64,000 nt of DNA from Apostichopus japonicus. Taxonomy: Eukaryota; Echinodermata; Holothuroidea; Aspidochirotida; Stichopodidae. Shown here piece after piece: positions 13,022-25,200 of this stretch (the first letter of the stretch is position 1; each line of letters begins with the position of its first letter). Location of the stretch: the NCBI RefSeq assembly GCF_037975245.1, contig NC_092561.1, positions 10,601,001-10,665,000 on the forward strand, written 5' to 3'. A program made the translations under genes and the position numbers. The notes under the pieces are model-generated. The model saw only the letters and a list, made by a program, of their open reading frames with translations. It was not told the DNA's origin and did no database searches.

Positions 13022-13243
13022 CTACAAGGCGATCTTACAAATAAAACCGAATGTATTGGTGCATTTCCAATCATTCCACTTGCCTAGGTCACTATCTTTT
13101 GGCTTCGCGATGCTTCCGCAGTCCTGGACACCATAATAATTGTTTGGCTGATTTGGCCACCAGTCTGTAAATGCCGGGACAGAGCCATCTACTCCGACAA
13201 ATATTCCTTCCTCATCTCGATCACTGTAACCGATCCACACGGA
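13022..13243 (-). CDS. Lectin A exon 3 (sugar-binding half and stop)
   Basis: The acceptor is CTCTTTCAG; the exon opens in phase 0 with codons for SVWIGYSD and ends FICKIAL-TAG. It encodes the long loop, QPN, WND and the last three CTLD cysteines. Compared with exon 3 of lectin B, 14 codons differ and every one changes the residue. Confidence 0.93.
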   Translation of the reverse strand, partial: SVWIGYSDRDEEGIFVGVDGSVPAFTDWWPNQPNNYYGVQDCGSIAKPKDSDLGKWNDWKCTNTFGFICKIAL

Positions 13244-16200
13244 CTGAAAGAGAAAACGTAAACATGTAACGAATGCCAAGATTTTAGTCCACGGTTATCC
13301 AGTATTTCCTGGCCTATACATAGGTCTTACGTAGGGATTTTACAGACCCGTTCTTAGACCATTAAGGCGTACCGTTTATGGTATGTATTTTACATGTATT
13401 GACACCTGAGCAAGTCTAGGTAAGTATGACATCATCAGGCTAATTGTGCTTGGATTGTTAACGTGTTCTTCTTTATTTACATTACTTTTCATATCCTTGA
13501 TAAACATCAGTCTTGTCAATGCCGATGCTTGATTTTAGCAGTGATAATATGAGCAATAACGAGGACTCTATTAGCGCAGCTGAGCTATACACTCTAAGAA
13601 AAAAGGGTTCTAGAGGGGGTTCTCGAAATGAAGAATGGTTCTCGTCAGAACCATGTGCCCTTGAAGAACCCATAAAGGTTCTTGATTCGTTTCTTCTTGG
13701 TTCCATACCCACACAGAAAAGGTTCTGGGTACAGATGGTTCCACAAAGAACCCCTAATTGCACGAATAGGGGTTCTAATCGTACTTATCACAAGTGTGTA
13801 CATGATCTATGAATAAACAAGTTCAGCAATTTTCATCGGGAAATGTAATTGTAAGGGAATAATAAAGTGTATAGAAGTGTTAATAATCTCATTTTCTCAC
13901 TTTACCATGGAATTTGTTTTGACTTGTGAACAAAATCGTTTATTTGAATACAACCCATTGAGTGGAATTTGCGTAATAATTTCGACCACTTTTCGCGGGC
14001 TCCAAAGTTCCGTCTGACCAAACGTACATGTTACATGTAATAGTATAGTGAGTGCACCGAAGTTCGCCGCCTTTACGTACATAATATGCACTGTGTATGT
14101 TACCTACGTGCTAACTACGTACATATTGCGTGCAGTTCTTGCGTCACGTACCGTCGATCATGTTCGAGTAGAAGTTGAAGCCCCGGTGCGGTGAGTTTTT
14201 CAGTTTTAATTTAGAAACATGTAGACCGAAAATTAAATTCAACTCCAGCGCACTGAGCGCAGACCTGCTAATAAGTTATCGGGTCGACCCTTGGTGAATA
14301 GACGTGAATACCAAACGATTCCTTCATCGACATTAATGTCCATTGAGCAAATAATATTCGGCTTAGGCTAGCCTAACGTATACTAGGCCTACTTTATAAT
14401 TGTATGGGCATAGCCTAACGTTAGGCCCATTCTATAGTCAACAGAATTCTGTAGGGCTATAGGCCTAGCCTAGGCCATATTTGTAGGAAGACCGGACATT
14501 TAATTAATTAATCACGATAACATTATAATAGTCTCAAAGAGCAAGAACCTTACTGTCTCTGCCACAGCTCAACCGGGTTTCAGCCACATACGATGGAGTA
14601 GGCCTAGGCTAACCTATACTATAGCATGGGAATTGGGATGCCTGTATAGTGCGCACCTAGGCCTAGACCCCCCCTAAGCTTTTTCAGCACAAATTTCTTC
14701 AAAATCCCTTAAAAAAAATCAGATGATGTCTGTACCGAACCTTTAGCATCTGATACACAAACCCACAATCCTGATATGAATGTTTATGGTCGAAATTGTA
14801 AAATATGGAGCTATTAAAAAGACAGTTCTGTCCAACTTCCAAGTTAACGTTTGCTAAAAAGACCTGTTTACTGTTCTTAATGGAACAAGCGGTTGTGAAC
14901 AGGCACACAGTACCTAGGCTATACCTACACTACAGTATTGATACGGTAATATCCTTTAAAAAAAAATATTCGTTTTTACCAGAATTTTAGGGTAACGGGG
15001 GAGGGGGGCCTAAATAACAAACTTAGCTTACACCTGATTAAGCAGATGCAGTGTACTAGGCAAAAAAGACTAAGATTGAGGCAGAACTTGGAGTAAATTT
15101 ACAACAATTTCATTCAAAAATTTCTTGGAAATGAAAATTTCGAATTATCATACAAAAGCTAGATTTATTTGGTCAAGATGATGAAAAGCCAGCCTGTTTT
15201 GCATATATTATGGTTGAAAATAAGTAGCTAAGTTGTTATTCGTTCATAGTGCTTTTAGATCACGTTACTATGGTAATATTGGAACGTATTGTTAGGTCCC
15301 CAGTATTCGGGCACCCGCAGTATTCGGATACCTTGTTATATAGTCCTAGCCTAAGCCTTATTCCAGATATAGGCTACTGAGGGTGCTTCAAACACGGGCA
15401 AACGTCAGTTTTTAGACAACATTCCAACTTTAGTCAACTTTAAAATATCCATAAAATATGTTTTTGACCAACCAACAGATTGAAACCATAGAATAATAAA
15501 AAAAATACATTATGATGAGCTCATGAAGAATGAATGCATCACTAACACGCAGAAAATTGAGGGAAAATTAAATCCAAATGTTTCTGGCCACAATTTGGAA
15601 TAATTTATACCACAATGCATTGCGATCGCGTCAATATACGTCATCCGGAATAAGGCTTATTGGTGTACGTGACCATGTGTTGACCACCTAGGCTAACAAA
15701 CAATCGAGCTAAAAAATAAAGGAAGATGTAGGCCTACAGTAGGCTATCCAAAATGGATAAAACATTCCAGGGATCACCACTGATGTGTTATTCTTCTTCC
15801 CCAATTTAGAAAGTTTGCTACGTATTGGAATAGGGTATGTGGGGAGAGCGGCGTTAGTTGGAACACTTTTCACAAAAATCTCTATTTTCAGAAACAACAT
15901 CAATTCAGCAAACACCGCCCTATCCTGTTAGGATAGGCAGTCCATAAAACTGCTACAATTGTTGATAGTTCAGGAGATAATCCAGTGAGAGGGTGTGTGC
16001 CGTGTGTCACAAATGAAGCCCATAAAACCACTACTCTTGTTGATATTTCAGGAGATAATCCAGTGAGGTGTCGGTGATAGGCGTTCCAACTAACCCTTCC
16101 TATAGGGTTAGTTGGAACGGGTGGTGGGTTAGTTGAAAGATGGATTCTTGCTCAAAAGAAATAAATGAGAACTTATCACAACTATACACATTGATACCTT

Positions 16201-19200
16201 GGTATATGCCTATTATAATATATCAAATGATATTAAAGCCAGACTCACTATATGGAAGTAAATGAGAATATAACTTTGCTACCAAAATTCTGGAGACATT
16301 TTTCATCCCAGCCCATTGAAATTAGGCAACATTGGTGAATCAGAATATTTTAACATCTGCTAACCTTGCAGTCTAAGTTTTAAGTGTTTTTGGCATGTTT
16401 TTTTTTATGATTATAGGTGAATATGATCAAATTTGTGTGCATGTTCCAACAATTCCCAGCAGTAAATGTTACAACTAACCCCTTGGGCTAATCAGACCTT
16501 TGTATGCTCATTGCGCAGAACAGAGACCATCGACATAATTTTTTGCCCACCTCATTTTGAAGCTGCTTAATAAAGCTGTAAATAACCCCAACCTAGTATA
16601 TTTTGGTTATTCCCTCCATGGAAATAAAACAACATTTTTAATTTCATAAAAAAATACTCAGAGTGCCGAAAAACAAACATTCCTCACTATTTATTCTACT
16701 AATTATTATTATCATTATTTATTAGGATTGTTATTTATTATTATTATTCCACCAATTTATTCCACTAATTATTCCACTAATAATGATCGATCAGGTCTGG
16801 AAATAACCTGTCCATAATGAGAATTGATAACTGCACAGTAATTGGAAACAAAGACGTGAAATAAAGGCTGATTATAATTTTAATTATACTTGGGCTTTAG
16901 TGAATCACATTTCTACCTACATTGATTTGGGGGCGCCCAGGTCAATGGAGCGGTTTGCAATAATGGAATGGTCCTCTACATTTGAACTAACTTCACGGTA
17001 TATAAACAAACACACGCTCATAGCATTCTCTGCAACCAGTGCCGTAGCCAAGTCTATTCATGTAAAATTTTGTCACTAAGATACAAACTCCCTAGCATTT
17101 GATATATTATTAAAATTAGGCTTCTTTAGAAGTATTTCAAAGGTGTTTAAGCGTACATTTGCCGGCTATATCACTAGTGCGTTACTGTATTCTGAGCTCA
17201 GAATTAGTTTAGCCCCAAGTTTGATCTATTTCTTCGCTAGCCAATTTTATACCACTCACGCGCGTGCCACCATAGACGAGCTTTTCCGTGCATGGTATCA
17301 GTTTAGCGAATCTTTATCATAGCAGTTAGTATATGCATACTTCATATACAAATATTATAGTAGATTTATGATATGGGCGTATTTTGCCGTTGCATCGCCA
17401 TTTAAGAAAGTGAAGTATAAATAGGACTTTCACTGTGCATCCCAGCTCTGCAAATGACCTGCTGAGGGAGCTTCAAGTTGGACTTCTGACGCAACCCTGC
17501 GACCCCTTAGCAGAGTAGAAAACTGATCTCTAATTAATCAGTCAGGTGGATATTCCTTTTCAGTGTGGCTTGGAGGGAGTCCAGTGGGCTGCCTTTTCAA
17601 CAAATCATGTCTAATTTTGGAATATATTTCACTTTTATCTTCATATAGGCCTACAGCTTTGCAATGAGTTGGAAATGCTGACAGGGAGGAACGTTGTTGT
17701 TGAAATGAAGACTGCTTTAGAAAAATATGCACCAAAGATAATCCAGAAAGGTTCCAAGAAGACCAAAGCAAAAGAGCTGATGCGTGCCTACCGGTAGGAG
17801 GAGGAAGTCCTTCTTGAAGAGGACAAGAAGTGTATGTTATCACATAATTTTACCTTACAATTACTAGTAAGTCGATCAGAGTGGAAAATGATGGGCGGGA
17901 GTTACAGGAGGGTAAGCGAGAACCCATAAAGATATTTAGGTAGAAACTGGTCCAAAAAAACCGTACTGCCTGAAAGTAACTAGACAATTGCAATCAAACT
18001 TCCATGTACTCTGTTCTATTGTAGACAGAGAGCGGGAAATTAGGTGAAGAAATGAGCATAAGGTGTGAGCAGAGCAACTTTACTGGGGTGTAGGAGCAGC
18101 TGAACAATTTTGATCGAAAGGGGAATATTGTTAGGAAATTAGGATTGCAGGGAGAGTGTACTCACAGTGCAATCATTGCCCTCTTTGCATTCAAATTTGT
18201 CTAGTTTCTTTTTGGCGGTACTGGTGGTCTGTTATTGCATAAGGGATGAAAAGGTGTCTGTACTTGTTGGTTCTGAGACACTGGATATCTGCTATTCAAC
18301 AAGTAATTAGAAAGAGGCTAAGCTGCAGTTGACCAGCATTTGACACTGACAGTATGCCTGCGTATATCATACTGTCGTACTGTACACTGACTGTACAGTA
18401 CATACTACATACATGTAGGCATAGTACTCCATATGTACAGTGTGTGTGTATGCAAATCACGAACGACAACCCTGTCGTTGTTGAGGAAAAAGTTAAGAGG
18501 AACTGCTGCCAGCTCTCTGTATGTTGAACTGATCGATTTTGCATGCTATGAGTTGACCCCAATTAACCCGTCAATTACAATGTTAATTACAATGTCAATT
18601 ACAATGTTACTCCAACGTGGGGATATTTGTGCTAACTGCTCATGTAATTCCATAAATCACTGTTCAAAGGCTATTTGTCGGGCTGACAAATAAACTTCCA
18701 GTCCGAGTTATGATAAATTATCTCAGGCAAATGGGACAGAGAGTGGTGATGATTGGGTTGTTTAGAATCCTTGGCTCATGAGGATTCAAAATGGGGTGTG
18801 TGAAATTCACATACAAGCAACTTCGTTTTTTGCCGGTCCAGAGCAAAGTCAGCAAGGATCTTTAACATGGAAATCCCAGTTACTAGCCAGAAATAAAAAG
18901 TGTAGCCGATAAAACCACAAGTATAATGTTGTTTCTCTTCATCGTGGGTTTCACAGCAGTTGGAACTAACGACAACAGAATATGGTTATTAGGGACAGCT
19001 TTCATAGAGAATCTTGACTTCATGCCCCCTATCTCATGATTTCAGTGACGAATGATACTGATTAATTTCCCCATTGGAATAGCACAGGGGGGTATAGATT
19101 TGGTGTTCATTTGGTTCATTCGATGACGTCATAGCTTCATAATTATGAATATTTGGCTCAATTTTGGGAATGACATGTCTGGGATATTCACAGTTTGAAA

Positions 19201-22200
19201 CCAATTTTCTCAACAACGTTACCTCCCATTTTCTTAAAAATGGTACCGTTGGAAAGGGAAAATGCTACTCTGTTTGCACACATAATGGAATGGCCATGTT
19301 ATGCGGTCTTTAACGTTGAGCCTCGGTGGACTCCGACAGTGACGGCAGATGCATCTATGGTTCTCGCGGTACATTCTCCTGGGTCAGGTTGCCCTCGTAC
19401 AGATCCTTTATCAGCCGGATGTACTTCTTTCTCTTTTGGGCATTTCAATACTTCGCTTTGGGGCACTCTCTCCAGATCTATGAAGATACGCTGCAGCTGT
19501 CGTTGGCCTTCTCTGTATTTCTCCATCAGTTACCGCAATGCAAAGACACATACATACATCGTACCATGGTGGTAGTAACCTCTCACAACATTGCTCATTG
19601 TCTGATTATGACTGCTGCCTTGTAACAATTGAAAATGTAGTGATACAGAACTTTATTTTCCAATCTTAGGTTTTATTGGCAGACCTGGAGTATTCTGTCA
19701 CTCTGATGGCTCTACCGTACATCTTCGACGAGAAGCCTGGGTTCTTGTATGTTTCGGACAAGAAGGTAAGTTCCTCTTGTATATGGTCATTTTCACAGTA
19801 AACGGTGTAAATTGACACACTCTGACACCAAAGTTTCAACATGATTTGTCATGAACATTTCCACCAGAATCATGTACATAAATATCTTAATTATCAGGGA
19901 AAACTACTTAAGAAGCTTAAACTACATCATAAAGTATGAAAATAGTTGTGAATGTCCTGACAAGCTATCATGTGGCAAAGTGTCCTTGAATTGTGTCGCT
20001 TCATGAGGCCACTACTGACAAAAGGTCTTAAAATGCAAAGTTACACCATTTACTGTGAAAATAACCATTTGTCCAGGAGCAGATAGGTTGTTGCTGCTGT
20101 TTAACATTTAAGGTGTGCCTGTATTCAATTGATTATGTCATTTTGGAACTCTCAGTTCTTCAGGAGTGATCAAAGATTGTCTATTGTAAGTATAAGGCTC
20201 GTATCTTCAGGATGCCAAGGAAGGCTGCATCTGGCATTGTGAGGCTTGACGCCAGCCAACTAAAGGACCTGACAATGATCAATGATTATACAGTATAGCT
20301 TGAGTACCCGCTCTGGGAGCTGGTAGCGAATGTATTCCTGGAACACCTATGGTCAGACTCCTTGTGTTCTAGAGATAGCAGAAGAGTGCAATCACTGAGC
20401 ACCCAACAGCCCGGCAGTCAGGTCAGGGAGTATCCTGTGATCGGGTATGCGAAGTGAAACCCCCCCCCCCCTTCAGAGGTCTGGACCCCGATCTATGGTC
20501 TGACTTCTCACACGGAGGCCGCCGTTGCTAACAATGTGCTCTACCCTTGTAATACATACAGTGTAGACACTGGAATTTGAACAGAAAAGGGAAAAAACAC
20601 AGTATATGGGAAAATGTAATCACGACCATTAGAAAATGCACATAGACACGGATTGACAGTGTCAATATTCACTTTAACCGTGCAGTTGCATTCAAAATCC
20701 CAAACAGTCCTGCCTTTAGATGTGAATCAGCCGCTTGGTTTTCACTTGTATATTGTTTTTTTTTTACTAACTCTGCCGAGTGCCGATACCTGCAAAATGT
20801 TCACATATGTTTGGCACAAAATTGCCTGCAGCTATTGAAAAAAAATAGTACCACCATAACTCGGACACATCAGTCAGTCCCAGAGTTAACAATGGAATTT
20901 TTGTGGTCAACCATATGTCAATGTACTCTAATTGTTATCTATCATTTCCTTTTTCAGGAGATAGTGTCACCAACACCAGTTTTAGTGCTACAGTGTAGTA
21001 CCATCAAACCTGATGCCATCTCTGTATGGGCCGAAGGATGACAAGTCTGTCAAGGGATTTCCAGCATCTGGTATGGAGTGGTACTCTTGATGGCCGTGTA
21101 CTATGCGCATGGGATCGACTACGCCCAGAGGCGGCCAACACTCTGGGATTCCTACAACGTTACATGATGAGTACCAAGAAAGAAGATGAGGGGCCAAAAA
21201 TACCAACTCCAATACTGCGACTGCTTTTTGCATTGATATGAATCAAATTTCCACAGCACAATGCATATTCCATATGACTGACTTTTGCAGGGGTACTCGT
21301 CAAAGGCATTTTTACTCACTGCAGAAGCTTTGTCGACACCTCGAAATAGCTCATGCACATCAACCCAATATCGCAAAATGGGATCTTACAGAAAACATAT
21401 CCGTCGTTGCCACAATGCTCGGCATTCACAAGAACCTGAAGCTGAGGAGCATAATGATTGCTTTGTGGTTGAGTTGCTTCATGAAGAAGAAATCCCATTT
21501 ATTTGTTGAAGTCAAGTATATCTTATATTCTTGTAATATGTGGCTTATTTGCAGCTGCATAATGATGTCAGAAGCATTTGTAGAACATTACATTGCCTAT
21601 AAATTCAGAAGAACCACTGAGTGGTTAACCTTTTCACCAGGTGAAGAGAATGATTATCATGCTCTGGATACCATATAGGAGTGCTGGAAATATGTACATT
21701 CCATTGAGGTATAAGGTAACTGCTACAAGATAAGCCAGAACAACATACATCAAAGCTTTCAGTGTTGGTTCACAAAAATTGTAGGTGGGATTGTAATATC
21801 ACACTGAATCGCAATATACTAGTCGAATTAGCAGGGATGAGTAAATGACCACTACACAGCTTATAGTAAATGTAGGAGAAGTCTTTGAGAACACATTGTT
21901 TCACCTGATTAATTTCACTTACATGCACTTGCATGTTTGAATATTTTGTGGTGTGGTGCAGCTGTTATTGAGTTATTCTTTAGTTTGTATTTCATGATTG
22001 TGCATGTACAAAGCATACAGCATTTGGCATAATCCCAACATTGCATTCCTCAGAGAACTGTTAAGTGATTGAATAATTCCACATTGTATATCAGCTCATT
22101 CTACAATTTTTGGATGTAAATCACAAAGCTGCTGTGATATGACGAAAGATAATGTCTTTTCATTGTATTTCAGCATTTTGAATCTAATTGATATTTCATG

Positions 22201-25200
22201 CAATAGATAATTGACAAGATTTGTTTGTTTCGTGGTTTGCTGAATTTTAAAGTGAATAAAGTTATTTGCAAGTTGACAGAACATCATCAGACTTCTGACA
22301 TTATTTTTAAGCAAAAAATGTACACATCTCACAATAGCTGCAACTTAATACTATTTTCTGGTCTTCATGGCTTCTGTGAACAGTAAAAAGTAAGAACCTT
22401 CCAAAGAACTTTTGAGAACCATTTCAAAGGGGTTCCCATGGGAACCATATTTGAAAAGGTTCTCGGTAGAACCTTAAGGGTCCTGCACACAGCTACAAAT
22501 TGAAAGAACCTTTTATGGTTCTGGTGAGAACCATTTCAAAGGGGTTCTCAAAAGAACCTTAGTCATAAAAGTTCTTGATAGAACCTTAGGGGTTCTGCAT
22601 ACGGGACAAAATGAAAGAACCTTTCATGGTTCTTTCGAGAACCATTCAAAGGGGTTCTCAAAAGAACCTTAGTCATAAAAGTTCTTGATAGAACCTTAGG
22701 GGTTCTGCATACGGGACAAAATGAAAGAACCTTTTATGGTTCTTTCGAGAACCATTTCGTAGGGTTCTTATTAGAACCATCATGAAAAGGGTTCTCGTTA
22801 AGAACCATTGAAGGTTCTGCATACGGGACAAGTCCAAGAACCAGTTTTGGTTCTATGTGGAACCATATTTTCTTAGAGTGTAGCGATCATGCCATTCTGC
22901 CGAAATTCTGTCACTTTGGCCGTGCACCGTGTTTGAATGACTGCCATTTCGTAATTTTCATTCGATTTGGCTAGAATTTCGTAAGTAGTTTGTGTGAGTT
23001 AAGTTTCCATACATGCGTTCACATTTCGTCCACATAGTTTGTCAATTTGAAGGTCATTTTTGGTCACGAGAGGTCTTTTCTGCAAACGTAAAATCATGCT
23101 ACTCCTCCTAGAGCGTTTGTACAAATCTGCTGACATGTTGTTGATATAAAGTTTGAATGGTGGTGAACCAAACTTGTTCAGGAAAAGTATTTTTGTCGTC
23201 GTGGTGGCCCAATACAAGGCCTTCTGGAGAGTTTTCAGTTATGATAAAATGTAGGCCACAGATCATATGCAATGATCATGAAATTTGTTTTTCAACTTTT
23301 TTTCGGGGACTAACAAGGAGCGGTTCATATACACCGTACAGTAGTTATGGCTAATATATTACCGTTGAAATCAGCCCATTTCCGGAAAAAGTCACCGCAT
23401 TTCAGGATATGTAGCGACGCAATGAGCGGAAATTCATTTCTGACAGTCATTTGACGTCAACTTGCTCAAAGGTGAAAACGCTGTGACCACCATAGCTAAG
23501 GAAATGTAACCTTGACAAGTTGTCTGCTTACATTAGAAGGTGTCATTTTGATTATAAATGTATCAATTTTTGTGAAGGAAAAGGTCTGCAGAACTCATAT
23601 AAACAAAAGTTTCTCATGATATCTTACAATGATAACATTGGCTCATACCCTGTTATAATGAAGTCATCCATTCAAACCTCAATACAGTTCTGCATTCTGG
23701 TTTAAAAATACTACAAAGGCAGCTGTGCATTTTAAGTATTCAAGAACACAACTTAGCGTTAATCATAGGTTTTGACCTTTCATTTGAAACTTTTTATCAT
23801 TGTTTATCTCAATAAAAATTACATTTATGTTTATTTTTGTTTCTTTTTCAAAACAAATGTTTAGAACTTTATAACATTGTAACAAACGATGTCTGCTAAG
23901 AAGGAGCATAGACAAGGAAAATGGAGACGAGAAGGTTCAAAAGGAAATGACGCCGTTATCCCATTAAACTGCTCAGAAATATTGTCAATCAAAACAAATG
24001 TTCTCAAATAGAAACTTAGCTGAGCTATTGAAGTGTTGCTGCTCTTGGTCTTTTATTATCAACACTGTTTATGTTCACGTTGAAAATATGAAAGGAAAAA
24101 CAAAGACCAAGTGACAGGTTTCACCCCCTAGTGGCACTATGACATCACAAGTTGACAAAATGGCGGCTCCCGACACGACTTGAAAACCCTGATATATAGG
24201 CATATCTCCTAGACAAAGTAAGATATCTCAGCTTTTTGATGAGATGTAAGTTCGCATGTATCTCAGTAAAGTTGAACTGTGTGGTTTCTTCGTCTTCAGT
24301 AAATAGTGCATAGTTGATAAGATATATGTATAATCAACTGTTATGAAAATTCAATTAGCTATTTACTATACAGTACCAGTCTTGTCTGACAAATACTAGT
24401 ATGGTGACAATTACACAACCTTAAAGGAGACACAAACCCACCCATCATTGTTTGTCTATGTGATAGATCATATCTGTGATGAATAAATTCCCCTTACAGT
24501 TAAGAAATAAATAATTCCATTTGGGAGATTCTAAAAATTTAATGTTTTTTTTTTTCAACAACGGAAGGTTACTGAGACTTCACCAAGTCTAAATATGACA
24601 CCAACGAACCGCATGTGCTTCAACTTGTTGTTTTTGTTGATTTTTCGCTATTTATTATGTTTCTTTCCTGTAATGGAGGAGGGTTTTAAAATTGCTGAAT
24701 CTAAGACAATGAAGGTCTTAATCTTAGCATGAACTAATGATGACATTAGTGTAATTGTCAATACTATGAATATTTTACCTTGAAAATATGAAAATAAAAT
24801 AAATATATATTGAACGATTTTAGAACAAGTTTTCATTACAAACTTGGAAAGGGATACTTTTCATTATCAAAAAGGGGTACTTCTAATTTACGAAAACGGG
24901 AAACTTGAAGTTTTCCCAAAACTGAGAGAAATCGTATCGGTTCCGTCTCCATTGTAAATGTTCACCCGATACTCATAGCTAGTACAGTAACTACTGTTCA
25001 TGTTCCACGACCGTGCATCAGTAACTACTGCGCTGTGTTCGCAACCGTGACGGTAACATGTGTTACAGGTGGCACAGTAATTACTGCATAGCTGTTACAC
25101 GTTCCCATGGAAGACAAAGAAATGCGCGACTGGACAAGGAGTCTATGAGTATTTGACGTGGTAAACTCTTGCTATATTAAGGCCTAATTTAGACGTGGAG

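Larger units (their letters stand above)
13590..22880 (+). mobile_element. 9.3-kb DNA transposon in lectin A intron 2 (CACTCT ends, GAACC arrays)
   Basis: Copy B has the empty site GAGCTATAGCGG at 59841-59852. Here TA is duplicated on both sides of a 9291-bp insert. Terminal inverted repeats start CACTCTAAGAAAA at both ends. The subterminal regions (13600-13780 and 22385-22870) are dense in GGTTCT / AGAACC motifs, with a ~95-bp unit repeated at the right end. Short CACT termini, a 2-bp duplication and subterminal motif arrays point to the CACTA/EnSpm (CMC) group by family knowledge, but no transposase is seen. It carries a decayed multi-exon gene (17657-21232) and a nested LINE fragment. Confidence 0.88.

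Noticed and set aside
13482-13812. Frames of 93-99 codons around 13.5-13.8 kb
   Set aside because: They run across the left end of the 9.3-kb transposon and its GAACC array; the junction is not present in copy B.
23890-24010. Short frame starting MSAKKEHRQGKW in lectin A intron 2
   Set aside because: The equivalent sequence in copy B (60834 onward) has a stop at the fourth codon, so it is not maintained as coding.
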